DNA from: Pseudomonas sp. p1(2021b)
GTDB taxonomy: Bacteria; Pseudomonadota; Gammaproteobacteria; Pseudomonadales; Pseudomonadaceae
Direction of reading: 5' to 3'
DNA length: 64,000 nucleotides
NCBI RefSeq assembly: GCF_020151015.1
Contig: NZ_CP083746.1
Coordinates: forward strand, 2,323,001-2,387,000
Shown: positions 53,331-61,512 of the stretch, piece after piece
Position numbering within the stretch: position 1 is the first letter of the stretch
Layout of the letters: every line of letters starts with the position of its first letter
Notes under the pieces: generated by a model
What the model was told of the DNA's origin: nothing
The model's database searches: none
Seen by the model: the letters and a program-made list of their open reading frames with translations, nothing else
Translations under genes and position numbers: made by a program

Positions 53331-54036
53331 GCACTGAGAGTACCCGGTCATAACGGTGTACAGGGCGACCCAATGTCGGTTGCGAGCTTTCGGGCGGGCA
53401 CAGTACATGATCTGTACGCAGCCAGATTCGCTCTGCGGGCACTCCTCGTTGCCAGCAGATACGGGCTATTTGACGTGCTACCTGCGCTGGCGCGCAGCAG
53501 TAGATGGTGTCGGGTCTGAAGTTGTCCAGCTGGGTCGAAAGTTGTAACCACCCGCTGTCGCTGCTCCGCGGGGCGAGAGACAGCCTCGAAAACCACGGTA
53601 GGCAGTCTGCGGGGAGTTGGTCCAGGGGCATGCCATCGTGCAGCAGTCGCACCTGCACCCAAGGCAGCCAGCAGCGAATTTCGTCCAACGCGCAAAACAG
53701 CGCCAGTATTCCTTGCGCACGGGTAATGGCCAGCAGCCGTGCACTGTGCAGGGGGATCGGCCAAGCGCTACCCAGTGGCCCAGAATATTCCAGGAATTCG
53801 CCAACCGGCCCGAATGCCTGGATGCGATGCGTGGCCACGATGAATCGCCTGGCTGCGCCGGGCAGGCTGACATAGCTGCAGGGCTGGCTCGCTCCGCGCT
53901 TGCCCAGCAAGCAATACTGGCCTGGCATCGCCTCGATCCACGCTCGTCCGCCAAGCTCCAGGCGCAGGCATTGCTGGGCGCCTGAACCCGGTAATGCCTC
54001 CAGTAGCCGGACAAACCCACTGTCGTGCTGTTTCAT
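53305..54036 (-). CDS. ferredoxin-reductase-like protein with degenerate nucleotide site
   Basis: A 243-residue protein with the outline of the FAD/NAD-binding reductase family (PyrK/AsrB/Hmp-like). WIEAMPGQYCLLGKRG and GPVGEFLEYSGPLGSAWP match the FAD barrel and the phosphate loop. The usual GGxGIAP nucleotide motif is TRAQGILALF, so the NAD(P) site is degenerate, and a Cys-rich C-terminus (YCCAPAQ, ARICWQRG, DHVLCPP) remains. Divergent from hsp20 with two FNR boxes between. Function is uncertain. Confidence 0.65.
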   Translation of the reverse strand: MKQHDSGFVRLLEALPGSGAQQCLRLELGGRAWIEAMPGQYCLLGKRGASQPCSYVSLPGAARRFIVATHRIQAFGPVGEFLEYSGPLGSAWPIPLHSARLLAITRAQGILALFCALDEIRCWLPWVQVRLLHDGMPLDQLPADCLPWFSRLSLAPRSSDSGWLQLSTQLDNFRPDTIYCCAPAQVARQIARICWQRGVPAERIWLRTDHVLCPPESSQPTLGRPVHRYDRVLSVLSGHPPAG

Positions 54037-54102
54037 CTATGCCTCGAGCCTGCGGGCTTTTGCCGCGCTATTTCCAGGCTAGGCGCATGCCGCAGCGATG
54101 CT

Positions 54103-54116
54103 TTGACCAAGGTCAA
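54103..54116. promoter_or_regulatory. FNR/Anr box (distal)
   Basis: TTGACCAAGGTCAA is a perfect palindrome of the Anr form. It lies 67 bases before the leftward reductase gene. Confidence 0.82.
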
Positions 54117-54145
54117 ATCGATGTATCGCTGTCTCGTGCCGCCAG

Positions 54146-54159
54146 TTGATAAAGATCAA
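54146..54159 (+). promoter_or_regulatory. FNR/Anr box, perfect, upstream of hsp20
   Basis: TTGATAAAGATCAA matches the consensus exactly. Its centre is 78 bases before the Hsp20 ATG, about right for activation at -41. Confidence 0.85.
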
Positions 54160-54230
54160 GCGCAACGTCGCTCCCCGACAGAAGATCGAGGGGTCTCCAT
54201 GGGAGACCTCATTTATTCGAGGAGATCGCC

Positions 54231-54791
54231 ATGTCCGAAGTCGCGAAGAAAGTACCCGTTACGTCCGTCGCTGCCCAGCCGGCCAAATCTACGCCGTCCA
54301 GCGCCGAGTCATCTGACCTGTGGCGTCCATTCCAGCAGCTGCGACGCCAGGTGGACAGCCTGTTCGAGGATTTCGTACGGCGGCCGCTGCACATGCCATT
54401 CACCCACACACCCTTCGACATCGAGCCCTTCTGGCGCCGTGACCTGTTCACTCATGGCATGCCGGCAATGGATATCAGCGAACTGGCTGAAGAATACCGT
54501 ATCAGTGCCGAGCTGCCCGGGGTGGACGAGAAGGATATCGAGGTCAAGCTCGTCAATGGCAACCTGATGATTCGCGGCCAGAAACAGGAGGAAATCGACG
54601 AGAAGCGCAAGGAGTATCACCTGTCCGAGCGTCACTATGGCAGCTTCGAGCGTGTGCTCCAGTTGCCCCGTGAGGTGGACGCTGAAAAGATCAATGCCCA
54701 GTTCGCCAAAGGTGTGCTGCTGGTACGCCTGCCCAAGCGGGCCGAAGCAATCCATCCGGAGAAAGTGATCCCGATCAAGAGCAGCAAATAA
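54231..54791 (+). CDS. Hsp20/alpha-crystallin small heat shock protein
   Basis: A 186-residue small heat shock protein. The disordered N-terminal arm of about 80 residues is followed by the alpha-crystallin domain (about 85-178): MDISELAEEYRISAELPGVDEKDIEVKL and the A-x-x-x-x-G-V-L box FAKGVLLVRLPK. The C-terminal EKVIPIKSS gives the I-x-I motif. It holds unfolding proteins. GAGGAGATCGCC precedes the start. It lies in an operon with the CBS gene under an FNR box. Confidence 0.93.
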   Translation: MSEVAKKVPVTSVAAQPAKSTPSSAESSDLWRPFQQLRRQVDSLFEDFVRRPLHMPFTHTPFDIEPFWRRDLFTHGMPAMDISELAEEYRISAELPGVDEKDIEVKLVNGNLMIRGQKQEEIDEKRKEYHLSERHYGSFERVLQLPREVDAEKINAQFAKGVLLVRLPKRAEAIHPEKVIPIKSSK

Positions 54792-54854
54792 TCGACGGCC
54801 GAGGCCGCTTTCTAGAGCAGGGACGCTCCACCTCGCTATTGGAAGGTAAAAATC

Positions 54855-55319
54855 ATGTCCATTGGCAAATACTGCAACCGGGATGTGGTCACTGCCCCAC
54901 CCGGTATCTCTGTCCATGCCGCAGCTCGCATGATGAGCCAATACCATGTCGGCGACTTGGTGCTGGCCGAGCACGTCGACCGCGAGCGTTGCCGGCCCGT
55001 TGGCTTGATCACCGACCGTGACCTGGCCTTGAGGATCGTCGCTCGTAACCCGCCGGACCAGGATGACTTACTGGCGGTCGACCTGGTGCCGCGGCCACTG
55101 GTTATCGCCAATCAGAATGACGACGTGTTCGATGTCATCCTGAACATGCGGAGGGCCAACATCCGGCGGATTCCGGTCGTGGACGACTTTGGTCTTTTGG
55201 TCGGCATTGCCACGGCAGACGATCTGGTGGGGTTTCTGGCTGACAGGTTGCACGAGCTGAGCTTGTTGATTCGTCAGCAAAGCCTGCGGGAGGAGGATAT
55301 CCGCGCCGAGGATGTCTGA
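54855..55319 (+). CDS. tandem CBS-domain protein
   Basis: A 154-residue stand-alone CBS pair. Domain 1 (about 8-68) includes VGLITDRDLALRIVA and domain 2 (about 75-135) IRRIPVVDDFGLLVGIATADDLVGFL. Such proteins bind adenine nucleotides and act as energy sensors. It is 63 bases downstream of hsp20 and convergent with the ion channel gene. GGAAGG precedes the start. Confidence 0.9.
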   Translation: MSIGKYCNRDVVTAPPGISVHAAARMMSQYHVGDLVLAEHVDRERCRPVGLITDRDLALRIVARNPPDQDDLLAVDLVPRPLVIANQNDDVFDVILNMRRANIRRIPVVDDFGLLVGIATADDLVGFLADRLHELSLLIRQQSLREEDIRAEDV

Positions 55320-55351
55320 ACGCGCCTAGCCGCCCAACGCTTGATTCATCG

Positions 55352-55777
55352 CTACTTGGCTTTCCAGTACTTCTGCATTTCCAGGAACAGGAACGACGCG
55401 GTCCAGGTAATCAGCACCAGGCCTGTCAGTGCTTGCATCCCTGTGAGGTATTTGAGATGGCCGACGGGCGTGATGTCACCAAAACCGATCGTGGTGTAGG
55501 TGGTGAAGGAGAAGTACACACAGTCCATGAATGTGTCGTTGAAATTGCCACTGAACGAGCCCCAGCCTTCGGCGTTGGCCATCAAATAGTAAGCCAGGGC
55601 AAAACACCACACCTCCAGCGCATGGGCCAGCAGAGCCCCGAACACCCCCACCACGATTCGGAAGCGGCTCCATAGCCTCAGCCGTGGCAGCCAGTCGTTC
55701 AGGCGCAGGAGGCATTCGTAGTGAATGATCACCACAAGGATCACGACCAGCGCATTGATCAGCGTGACGGTAAACAT
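55352..55777 (-). CDS. two-TM potassium channel (Kch/Ion_trans_2 type)
   Basis: A 141-residue protein with about four hydrophobic segments; the pore region is MDCVYFSFTTYTTIGFGDITPVGHLKYL, whose TIGFGD is the K+ selectivity filter. It lacks a cytoplasmic RCK domain. It likely allows passive K+ flux across the inner membrane. It converges with the CBS gene. A regulatory link to the CBS nucleotide sensor is possible but unproven. Confidence 0.87.
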   Translation of the reverse strand: MFTVTLINALVVILVVIIHYECLLRLNDWLPRLRLWSRFRIVVGVFGALLAHALEVWCFALAYYLMANAEGWGSFSGNFNDTFMDCVYFSFTTYTTIGFGDITPVGHLKYLTGMQALTGLVLITWTASFLFLEMQKYWKAK

Positions 55778-55874
55778 AGCAGGCCCCCCGGCAAGGAGCT
55801 GGCGATCATTTCGCCATGCCAGTCAATGGGTACGCCTCCGGCTCCTTGCACTGCGGCAGCAGCGCAGGGAAGTC

Positions 55875-56475
55875 CTAGGGCGTGAGGGTTTCCCGAGTCA
55901 GTAACAGGTGCGCGCCGGCGTCCAGGTCCGCTCTGCGTTGTGCGTGCAAGGCCTGGGCTCGGTCATAGGCTTGTGCGAGCAGTTCGGACCTCGGGGCGGT
56001 TGGTCGCAGCTAGCAGCACGACGCCTTCGCGCGGGTCGAAGCCATCCAGTTCGGCCAGCAATTGATTGAGCGTCTGCTCCTTCTCGTCATTGCCGCCCAG
56101 GCTGCCGATACCGCGCATCTTACCCAGGGCGTCCAGCTCATCGATGAAGATGATGCAGGGGGCGGCCTGCCGGGCCTGGTCGAACAGATCACGCACCCGA
56201 GCGGCCCCCACGCCCACGAACATTTCCATGAACTCCGATCCAGAGATCGAAAAGAAGAGGGGGCGCCAGCTTCCCCGGCAATGGCCTTGGCAAGCAGGGT
56301 CTTGCCGGTACCAGGGGGGCCGACCAGCAGGATGCCTTTGGGAACATGGGCGCCCAGGCGTGCATACCTTGCCTGATCCTTCAGGAAGGAGACGATTTCG
56401 ATCAGTTCCTCCATTGATGCGTGGCTGGAACGCCAGCGCGTCGAGTACATGCTTGCGCAGATCGAGGTCGCTCAT
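55875..56475 (-). pseudogene. chimeric remnant: BON-type start joined to a broken FtsH-like gene
   Basis: Reading leftward, the first codons [16 protein letters not shown] resemble the N-terminus of BON-domain (OsmY-like) proteins. At about 56415 this joins, out of frame, an FtsH AAA core starting [12 protein letters not shown] with Walker [10 protein letters not shown] frameshift near 56268 moves the rest ([44 protein letters not shown]) to another frame. After TNRPE the second half of AAA and the zinc peptidase are missing, and a third frame gives the FtsH C-terminal helix ([17 protein letters not shown] to TRETLTP). It is non-functional. Confidence 0.82.
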
Positions 56476-56554
56476 GATGGTCTCCCGTTTCAAGGTTCCA
56501 GCGTGGGCAGCATGGCCCTCTGCAGCCTTTTTACCCGGGAGCGGCAGGCTGAGA

Positions 56555-56568
56555 TTGACAAAGGTCAA
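56555..56568. promoter_or_regulatory. FNR/Anr box (1 of 2) before lipoprotein-ATPase operon
   Basis: TTGACAAAGGTCAA has the Anr form with symmetric half-sites. It is 80 bases before the remnant start and 117 bases before the lipoprotein ATG. Confidence 0.82.
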
Positions 56569-56598
56569 GATCGGTTCGTTGCTTCACTTCTCGTGAGG

Positions 56599-56612
56599 TT
56601 GACAAATATCAG
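56599..56612 (+). promoter_or_regulatory. FNR/Anr box (2 of 2) before lipoprotein-ATPase operon
   Basis: TTGACAAATATCAG has one mismatch in the last base. Its centre is about 67 bases before the lipoprotein ATG. Confidence 0.75.
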
Positions 56613-56671
56613 GGCGCGTCTGGTTGCAGTGCGGATACTCGGAGTGTCTAGGTACGTGCGAGGGTATCGAC

Positions 56672-56923
56672 ATGCAACGTTATTTGCTGATTGGCTGGGT
56701 AAGCTTGCTGGCATCCGTTTCTGCCTGTAGCCCTTGGCATGCCGAGGAAATCGACGCGCGCCTGGAGTCGGCGGAGAACAATGCAGCCACTGCTCGGCTG
56801 CGCGCCGACGAGGTGTGCTATCGGCTCGATTTGGTCGAGCAGGCTGCCAACGAGGCGCTGCGCATCGCTACCCAGAACCAGGAACAGATTCAACAATTGT
56901 TGCGGCAAGCCAAGCGCAAGTAA
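56672..56923 (+). CDS. small Lpp/OprI-like outer-membrane lipoprotein
   Basis: An 83-residue lipoprotein. The signal peptide ends in the lipobox LASVSAC; the mature part is a continuous heptad-rich helix (IDARLESAENNAATARLRAD, VEQAANEALRIATQNQEQIQQLL) like Lpp/OprI coiled coils, ending in basic KRK. The start at 56672 gives the correct signal peptide. It precedes the ATPase gene by five bases, so the two form an operon under the two FNR boxes. Confidence 0.85.
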   Translation: MQRYLLIGWVSLLASVSACSPWHAEEIDARLESAENNAATARLRADEVCYRLDLVEQAANEALRIATQNQEQIQQLLRQAKRK

Positions 56924-56928
56924 CCGCC

Positions 56929-59211
56929 ATGTCACGTTGGTGGCGGGACCTGAGCCTACTGCTGGTGAGCGCTTTGGCCTTGTTGGCCGGCGGGCTCGTC
57001 CAGGCTGCGCAGCAACCGGCGTGGGCGGCGCTTATCTGGGCGGTGGGCAGCCTGGTGATGGCCCTGGTGCTGGTGGTTGAAATCGGCAGGCGCCTGGCCA
57101 GGAGGGAAGTGGGGGTCGACGTCATCGCACTGGTATCGATCCTGGCGGCATTGGGGCTGGAACAGATGTTGGTCGGGGCGGTAGTGGCGCTGATGCTGGC
57201 GACCGGGCGTGCGTTGGAGTCGCTTAGCCGCCAGCATGCCGAGCGCGAGCTACGTGCGCTGATCGAGCGAGCCCCCCGGCATGCTTGGATACAGGAGGGC
57301 AGTGGGCTACGCGAAGTGCCGGTTGACGACGTTCAGCCTGGTCAGACCGTACTGGTACGCCTGGGCGAGGTTGTGCCGGTCGACGGGTGCCTGCAAAGCG
57401 CGCAGGCTACTCTGGACGAGGCAGCGCTCACCGGCGAGCCATTGCCGGTTACACGTTATGCGGGCGAATGCCTGGCCAGTGGCGTAACCAACGCTGGCTC
57501 GCCGGTGCTGCTACTCGCCACGCGTTGCGCGGCGCAGAGCACCTATGCCGGCATCGTACGTCTGGCCGAGGCCGCACGCCGATCACGGGCTCCGTTCGTG
57601 CGGTTGGCCGATCGTTTCGCCCTGGGGTTCATCCCACTGACGTTGCTGATCGCAGCGGCCGCCTGGTGGTTCAGTGGCGATATGCAACGCGTGCTCGCCG
57701 TGCTGGTGGTCGCTACACCTTGTCCGCTCATATTGGCGGTGCCCATCGCCATCATTTCCGGCATCTCGAGGGCAGCGCGCCGCAACATTCTCGTACGCGA
57801 TGGTCAGGTCCTGGAAGCGCTTGCCAAGATCAGGCAAGTGTTTCTGGACAAGACCGGCACCTTGACCGGTGGCCATGCCCACGTTCAGTCGGTCGAAGTA
57901 CAAGGTGAGGTTTTACCGCTGCATCTCCTGGAGTTGGCCGCTTCGCTGGCGCAGGCCTCTTCGCATCCCGTTGCCCAGGCCATCGTGCGGGCTGCTCGGC
58001 TGCGTGGGTTGTTGCCAACGGCACCTCGAAATGTCCAGGAGATCCCCGGGCAGGGGCTTGCCGGTACTGTGCAAGGCCATGCCGTGCGCATGGGGGCGGT
58101 GGGGTATGTACAAGGTGATGCAGGCACAGGCGCTTGGACACAGGCTCGCTTGCAGGAGCTTGACTACCTGGCCGGCAGTGGCTGTTTTGTCGCCATTGAT
58201 GGCCAGATGAAGGGGGTGATCAGGCTGGCCGATAACCTGCGCCTGGAAGCTCCCCATACCCTTCGCTTGCTCCGTGCCCGTGGTATCGAGAAGATCGTCA
58301 TGCTCACCGGCGACCGCCTGGAAACGGCAGAAATGATCGCATTGACGGCGGGTATCGACGAGTTGCATTCCGGCCTGACGCCCCAGGACAAGGTTCACTG
58401 GGTGCAGGAAGGGTGCCGCCACGCGCCGACATTGATGATGGGCGATGGCATCAACGATGCCCCCGCCTTGGCGGCCGCCGATGTCGGCGTCGCCATGGGA
58501 GCGTCTGGTGTCACGGCTTCGGCTCAGGCGGCCGGGGTGGTCTTGCTGGTGGACAGGCTCGACCGCCTGGTCGAGGTACTGGATATTGCTCGGCACGCCG
58601 TGCTTGTCGCTCGCCAAGGGGTGTGGGCGGGGATGGGCCTGTCGCTATTGGCCATGCTTGTCGCTGCGGCTGGGTACTTGCCAGCGCTGCTTGGTGCCTT
58701 GCTGCAGGAAGGCATCGATCTGCTGATTATCGGCAATGCCTTGCGCGCGCTTGGCCCACTGCCCGGTATAGGGCGAAACGGGATGCCCTGCGTCGATATA
58801 GACAGGCTTGAGGATGAGCATCGACAGTTGGACAGGGTGCTGGCAGACCTGGGGCAGATGGCTCGCGATTTTTCCCGTCGTCCGGCCGATAAGGCACGGG
58901 CCGACTTGCGTACCTTGGTTGCTGGGTTGCACGACCTGCTGGAGCGCCATGAGCGGGATGATGAGCGCCGGCTTTATCCGTTGCTGAGCCATTACCTGCC
59001 AGGTGAGGACCCGCTGTCGGCGATGAGCCATACCCATCGCGAAATCTTTCGGTTGATCCATCTGCTGTCCCGCATGAGCGACGATTTTAATCGTGGGCAT
59101 GCGCTCCCTGGCGCCGACGAGGTACAGCATCAGCTCATTCGCCTCGACACCCTGGCGAAACTGCATTTCGCTCAGGAAGAGGCCTTGTTTCGCTCTCTGG
59201 ATCGACGCTGA
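56929..59211 (+). CDS. P1B-type metal ATPase fused to a C-terminal hemerythrin domain
   Basis: A 760-residue fusion. Residues 1-620 are a P1B ATPase without N-terminal metal domain: A-domain TGEP, membrane T263-P-C-P, phosphorylation D307 in DKTGTLTGG, hinge GDGINDAPALAAADVGVAMG. Residues about 625-755 form a hemerythrin-like domain with candidate ligands H631, H668, H674 with D678/E679, H701/H703, H746 and E750. The TPC motif plus C-terminal hemerythrin defines the P1B-5 class; Sinorhizobium Nia exports Fe and Ni. Probably an inner-membrane metal exporter with a diiron oxygen- or redox-sensing tail, expressed under low oxygen. Confidence 0.9.
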   Translation: MSRWWRDLSLLLVSALALLAGGLVQAAQQPAWAALIWAVGSLVMALVLVVEIGRRLARREVGVDVIALVSILAALGLEQMLVGAVVALMLATGRALESLSRQHAERELRALIERAPRHAWIQEGSGLREVPVDDVQPGQTVLVRLGEVVPVDGCLQSAQATLDEAALTGEPLPVTRYAGECLASGVTNAGSPVLLLATRCAAQSTYAGIVRLAEAARRSRAPFVRLADRFALGFIPLTLLIAAAAWWFSGDMQRVLAVLVVATPCPLILAVPIAIISGISRAARRNILVRDGQVLEALAKIRQVFLDKTGTLTGGHAHVQSVEVQGEVLPLHLLELAASLAQASSHPVAQAIVRAARLRGLLPTAPRNVQEIPGQGLAGTVQGHAVRMGAVGYVQGDAGTGAWTQARLQELDYLAGSGCFVAIDGQMKGVIRLADNLRLEAPHTLRLLRARGIEKIVMLTGDRLETAEMIALTAGIDELHSGLTPQDKVHWVQEGCRHAPTLMMGDGINDAPALAAADVGVAMGASGVTASAQAAGVVLLVDRLDRLVEVLDIARHAVLVARQGVWAGMGLSLLAMLVAAAGYLPALLGALLQEGIDLLIIGNALRALGPLPGIGRNGMPCVDIDRLEDEHRQLDRVLADLGQMARDFSRRPADKARADLRTLVAGLHDLLERHERDDERRLYPLLSHYLPGEDPLSAMSHTHREIFRLIHLLSRMSDDFNRGHALPGADEVQHQLIRLDTLAKLHFAQEEALFRSLDRR

Positions 59212-59350
59212 GTGAAGGGCATGAGCGGGTGAGTAAAATCAAACCTTTGTCCGACGGCAGCGGGATATGACCAATGTCCCTCCTTTTTCCGGAGACAGGT
59301 GACCGTCAAGCCGAGCATGTACGGAACCACCGGTGGAATCGATTGTTCGT

Positions 59351-60247
59351 TCAACTGCGGATCGCCAGAATACTGGACTGGACCTTGTACAGGGTCTGCT
59401 CGGCCGTGCTGCCGACGATCTTGCTGAGCCCTTCATGGTAGCGCGTACCCATTACCACGACATCGAAGCCCTGTTGGTTGACGTACTCACTGACCACACT
59501 GGGCCCAGGCCCGCGTACCAGATGCACGTGATCGTGTTTGACGCCGTAACGAGCCCCCAGGCTTGCCATACGTTCGCGTGCCCGGCCGGTCATTTCTGCG
59601 AGCAGTTCATCGGTCCAGGCCACAGGAGCCGCTGCATAGGCAACGAAGCGGGGGCTTGGCTCGTAAGCCTGAAGCATATGCAGTTGTGCCTTACAGCGCT
59701 GCGCGAATGCGTGTGCCGTTGCCAGGATGCGGTCATTGAGCTTCTCGATGAACGGGTCGTTCTGGGTCACGTCCACCGCGGCGAGCACCCGGCCCGGCAG
59801 AGGGTGCTCGGCATGGGCTACCAAGTGTAGCGGTATCGGGCATCGGCGCAGCAGCTGCCAGTCCAATGGCGTGAGCAAGGCTCGGCTCAACGCGGTTTCA
59901 TGCTTGATATCCTTGATCACCATTTCCACGTGGTGCAGTTGGCCCAGGCGGACCAAGTCTTTCAGCGGATCGTCTTCGTCCACCGTTTCGGCATAGGCCG
60001 TGATGCCAAGCGCGTCCAGCGCGGTGACCTGTTCGGCCAGCCATGCCTTGCGATGTTCGGCGTCTTGCTTGCGAGCACTGCTTCGCAATACATGGTCCAG
60101 TGTCGTCAAGCGGGTTGGCAAGGGGCTCGACATCACAAGGTGCAAGGTGGCACCGGTAGTAGTGGCCAGTGCTTGTGCCCGTGCCATGGCCGGTGAAGGA
60201 TGCAGGTCCGGATGGCAGATCAGCAACAGTCGCGAAAACATATTCAT
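59351..60247 (-). CDS. universal stress protein, tandem UspA domains (4)
   Basis: A 298-residue tandem USP. The second domain ends VVVMGTRYHEGLSKIVGSTAEQTLYKV, retaining the GxxG-GS nucleotide signature. ATG 60247 follows GGAGGTCATC; a long in-frame upstream extension has no family match. It is divergent from the next usp with a perfect FNR box between. Confidence 0.9.
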   Translation of the reverse strand: MNMFSRLLLICHPDLHPSPAMARAQALATTTGATLHLVMSSPLPTRLTTLDHVLRSSARKQDAEHRKAWLAEQVTALDALGITAYAETVDEDDPLKDLVRLGQLHHVEMVIKDIKHETALSRALLTPLDWQLLRRCPIPLHLVAHAEHPLPGRVLAAVDVTQNDPFIEKLNDRILATAHAFAQRCKAQLHMLQAYEPSPRFVAYAAAPVAWTDELLAEMTGRARERMASLGARYGVKHDHVHLVRGPGPSVVSEYVNQQGFDVVVMGTRYHEGLSKIVGSTAEQTLYKVQSSILAIRS

Positions 60248-60326
60248 GATGACCTCCACGACGATGACAGCCTGGATGCAGGCGCAGTGGTTCAGGCCTA
60301 GGTTGACGCCATAGGCCTTGGAGGCC

Positions 60327-60340
60327 TTGATATTTATCAA
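60327..60340. promoter_or_regulatory. FNR/Anr box, perfect, between two usp genes
   Basis: TTGATATTTATCAA matches the consensus at all positions. It sits about 80 bases before the left usp and 70 bases before the right usp, and may serve both. Confidence 0.87.
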
Positions 60341-60409
60341 GATTGCTCTAGCGCCCGCCTCGATAATGACAGCATCGCGCAATCGCATAGTCGCGACGGG
60401 AGGTGGTTG

Positions 60410-61300
60410 ATGGGCCCGTACAACAGGATTCTCCTGATCATGACCAAGGCCGAACCCGATGCATCTCTGCGCCGAGCCGTGGCATTGGCCGAAGCCTCCG
60501 GAGCGTCGTTGCATGTCCTGGGTGTCCATGCGCCCGCCGAGCTGCGTCTGTATCACCCATTGCCGGACGCATCACCACCGTCGGCATCGTTCGTGCATTT
60601 CAGTACCAGGCTCAAGGCGTTGCTCGACGAGCAGCCGGTGGCGTGGCTACGTCCGACCTTCGAGGCAGTTGAAACCACGCTAGCGCATGACATCGTGTCG
60701 GCATGTGTCGCACGTGTTGCACCTGACCTGATAATCAAGGATTGTCCCGCCCGCTCGGTATTTGGCCAGCTTGCCCAGACCTCGCTCGACCATGTGCTAT
60801 TGCATACCAGCGAGGCACCGACGCTGTTCGTACCTGCGAATGCCCCGGTCATGCCCGCGAATATCCTGGTGGCGGTGGATGTGGCCACCGCTGGGCCGCG
60901 CCAGCACGCTTTCAATGACGCGCTGATCGTGGCTGGCCAGCACTTGGCGGCCCAATGCAAGGCACGGGTCCACTTGTTGTCGGTCTACAGCTTGCCCATG
61001 GCAATGTTGGCCAATCCTGATCTCGCCGAGCCTTGGGTGCAGGAAGTGCGCGAGTCGCTTCAGGGGCCGTTCGACGAGCTGGCCGATGCCCGTGGTGTTG
61101 CCCACGCGCACCGTTACTTCGTCGAAGGCGCTGCGTTACGCATCATCAAGTCCTACATCACCACGCTGACGATCGACGTGGTGGTCGTAGGAGTGGTGCA
61201 GCCCAAACGCTGGGCCAGGCTCATCGGTGATACCACCGAGCGGCTTATCGGTCATGCGCCCTGCAGCGTCCTGGCGGTCAAGCCAGAGCCTGGCCGTTAA
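60410..61300 (+). CDS. universal stress protein, tandem UspA domains (5)
   Basis: A 296-residue tandem USP similar to the one at 46641: both end in VVVxGVVQPKxxxxLxGDTTER, with Asp in place of the Ser of the ATP signature. The ATG at 60410 is six bases after GGAGG; an adjacent upstream TTG is possible but less likely. It is divergent from usp 4. Confidence 0.88.
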   Translation: MGPYNRILLIMTKAEPDASLRRAVALAEASGASLHVLGVHAPAELRLYHPLPDASPPSASFVHFSTRLKALLDEQPVAWLRPTFEAVETTLAHDIVSACVARVAPDLIIKDCPARSVFGQLAQTSLDHVLLHTSEAPTLFVPANAPVMPANILVAVDVATAGPRQHAFNDALIVAGQHLAAQCKARVHLLSVYSLPMAMLANPDLAEPWVQEVRESLQGPFDELADARGVAHAHRYFVEGAALRIIKSYITTLTIDVVVVGVVQPKRWARLIGDTTERLIGHAPCSVLAVKPEPGR

Positions 61301-61449
61301 GTCAGGCTTTATCGCCGGCCCGGCGATGTCGCAGGGCCTGAACCACATGGCATTTGACTTCGATCCGGGTAACCAGGCTGGCCGCCCGAGCGTAACGGTT
61401 CGTGGGCAGGGCAGTGGCACATCAAGCGGGATGAACGTCGAGGCCGTCA

Positions 61450-61471
61450 CTTCAGATTCTCTTCAGATTCA
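61450..61471 (+). promoter_or_regulatory. tandem direct repeat, response-regulator-like operator
   Basis: CTTCAGATTCT and CTTCAGATTCA are tandem 11-bp repeats 41 bases before the start of the hemolysin-domain gene. Two direct repeats one helical turn apart are the usual form of OmpR/PhoB-family response-regulator sites. Confidence 0.5.
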
Positions 61472-61512
61472 CTGTCGATACTCCCCCTGACCAACCCTAT
61501 CGGGGGCGTTTC

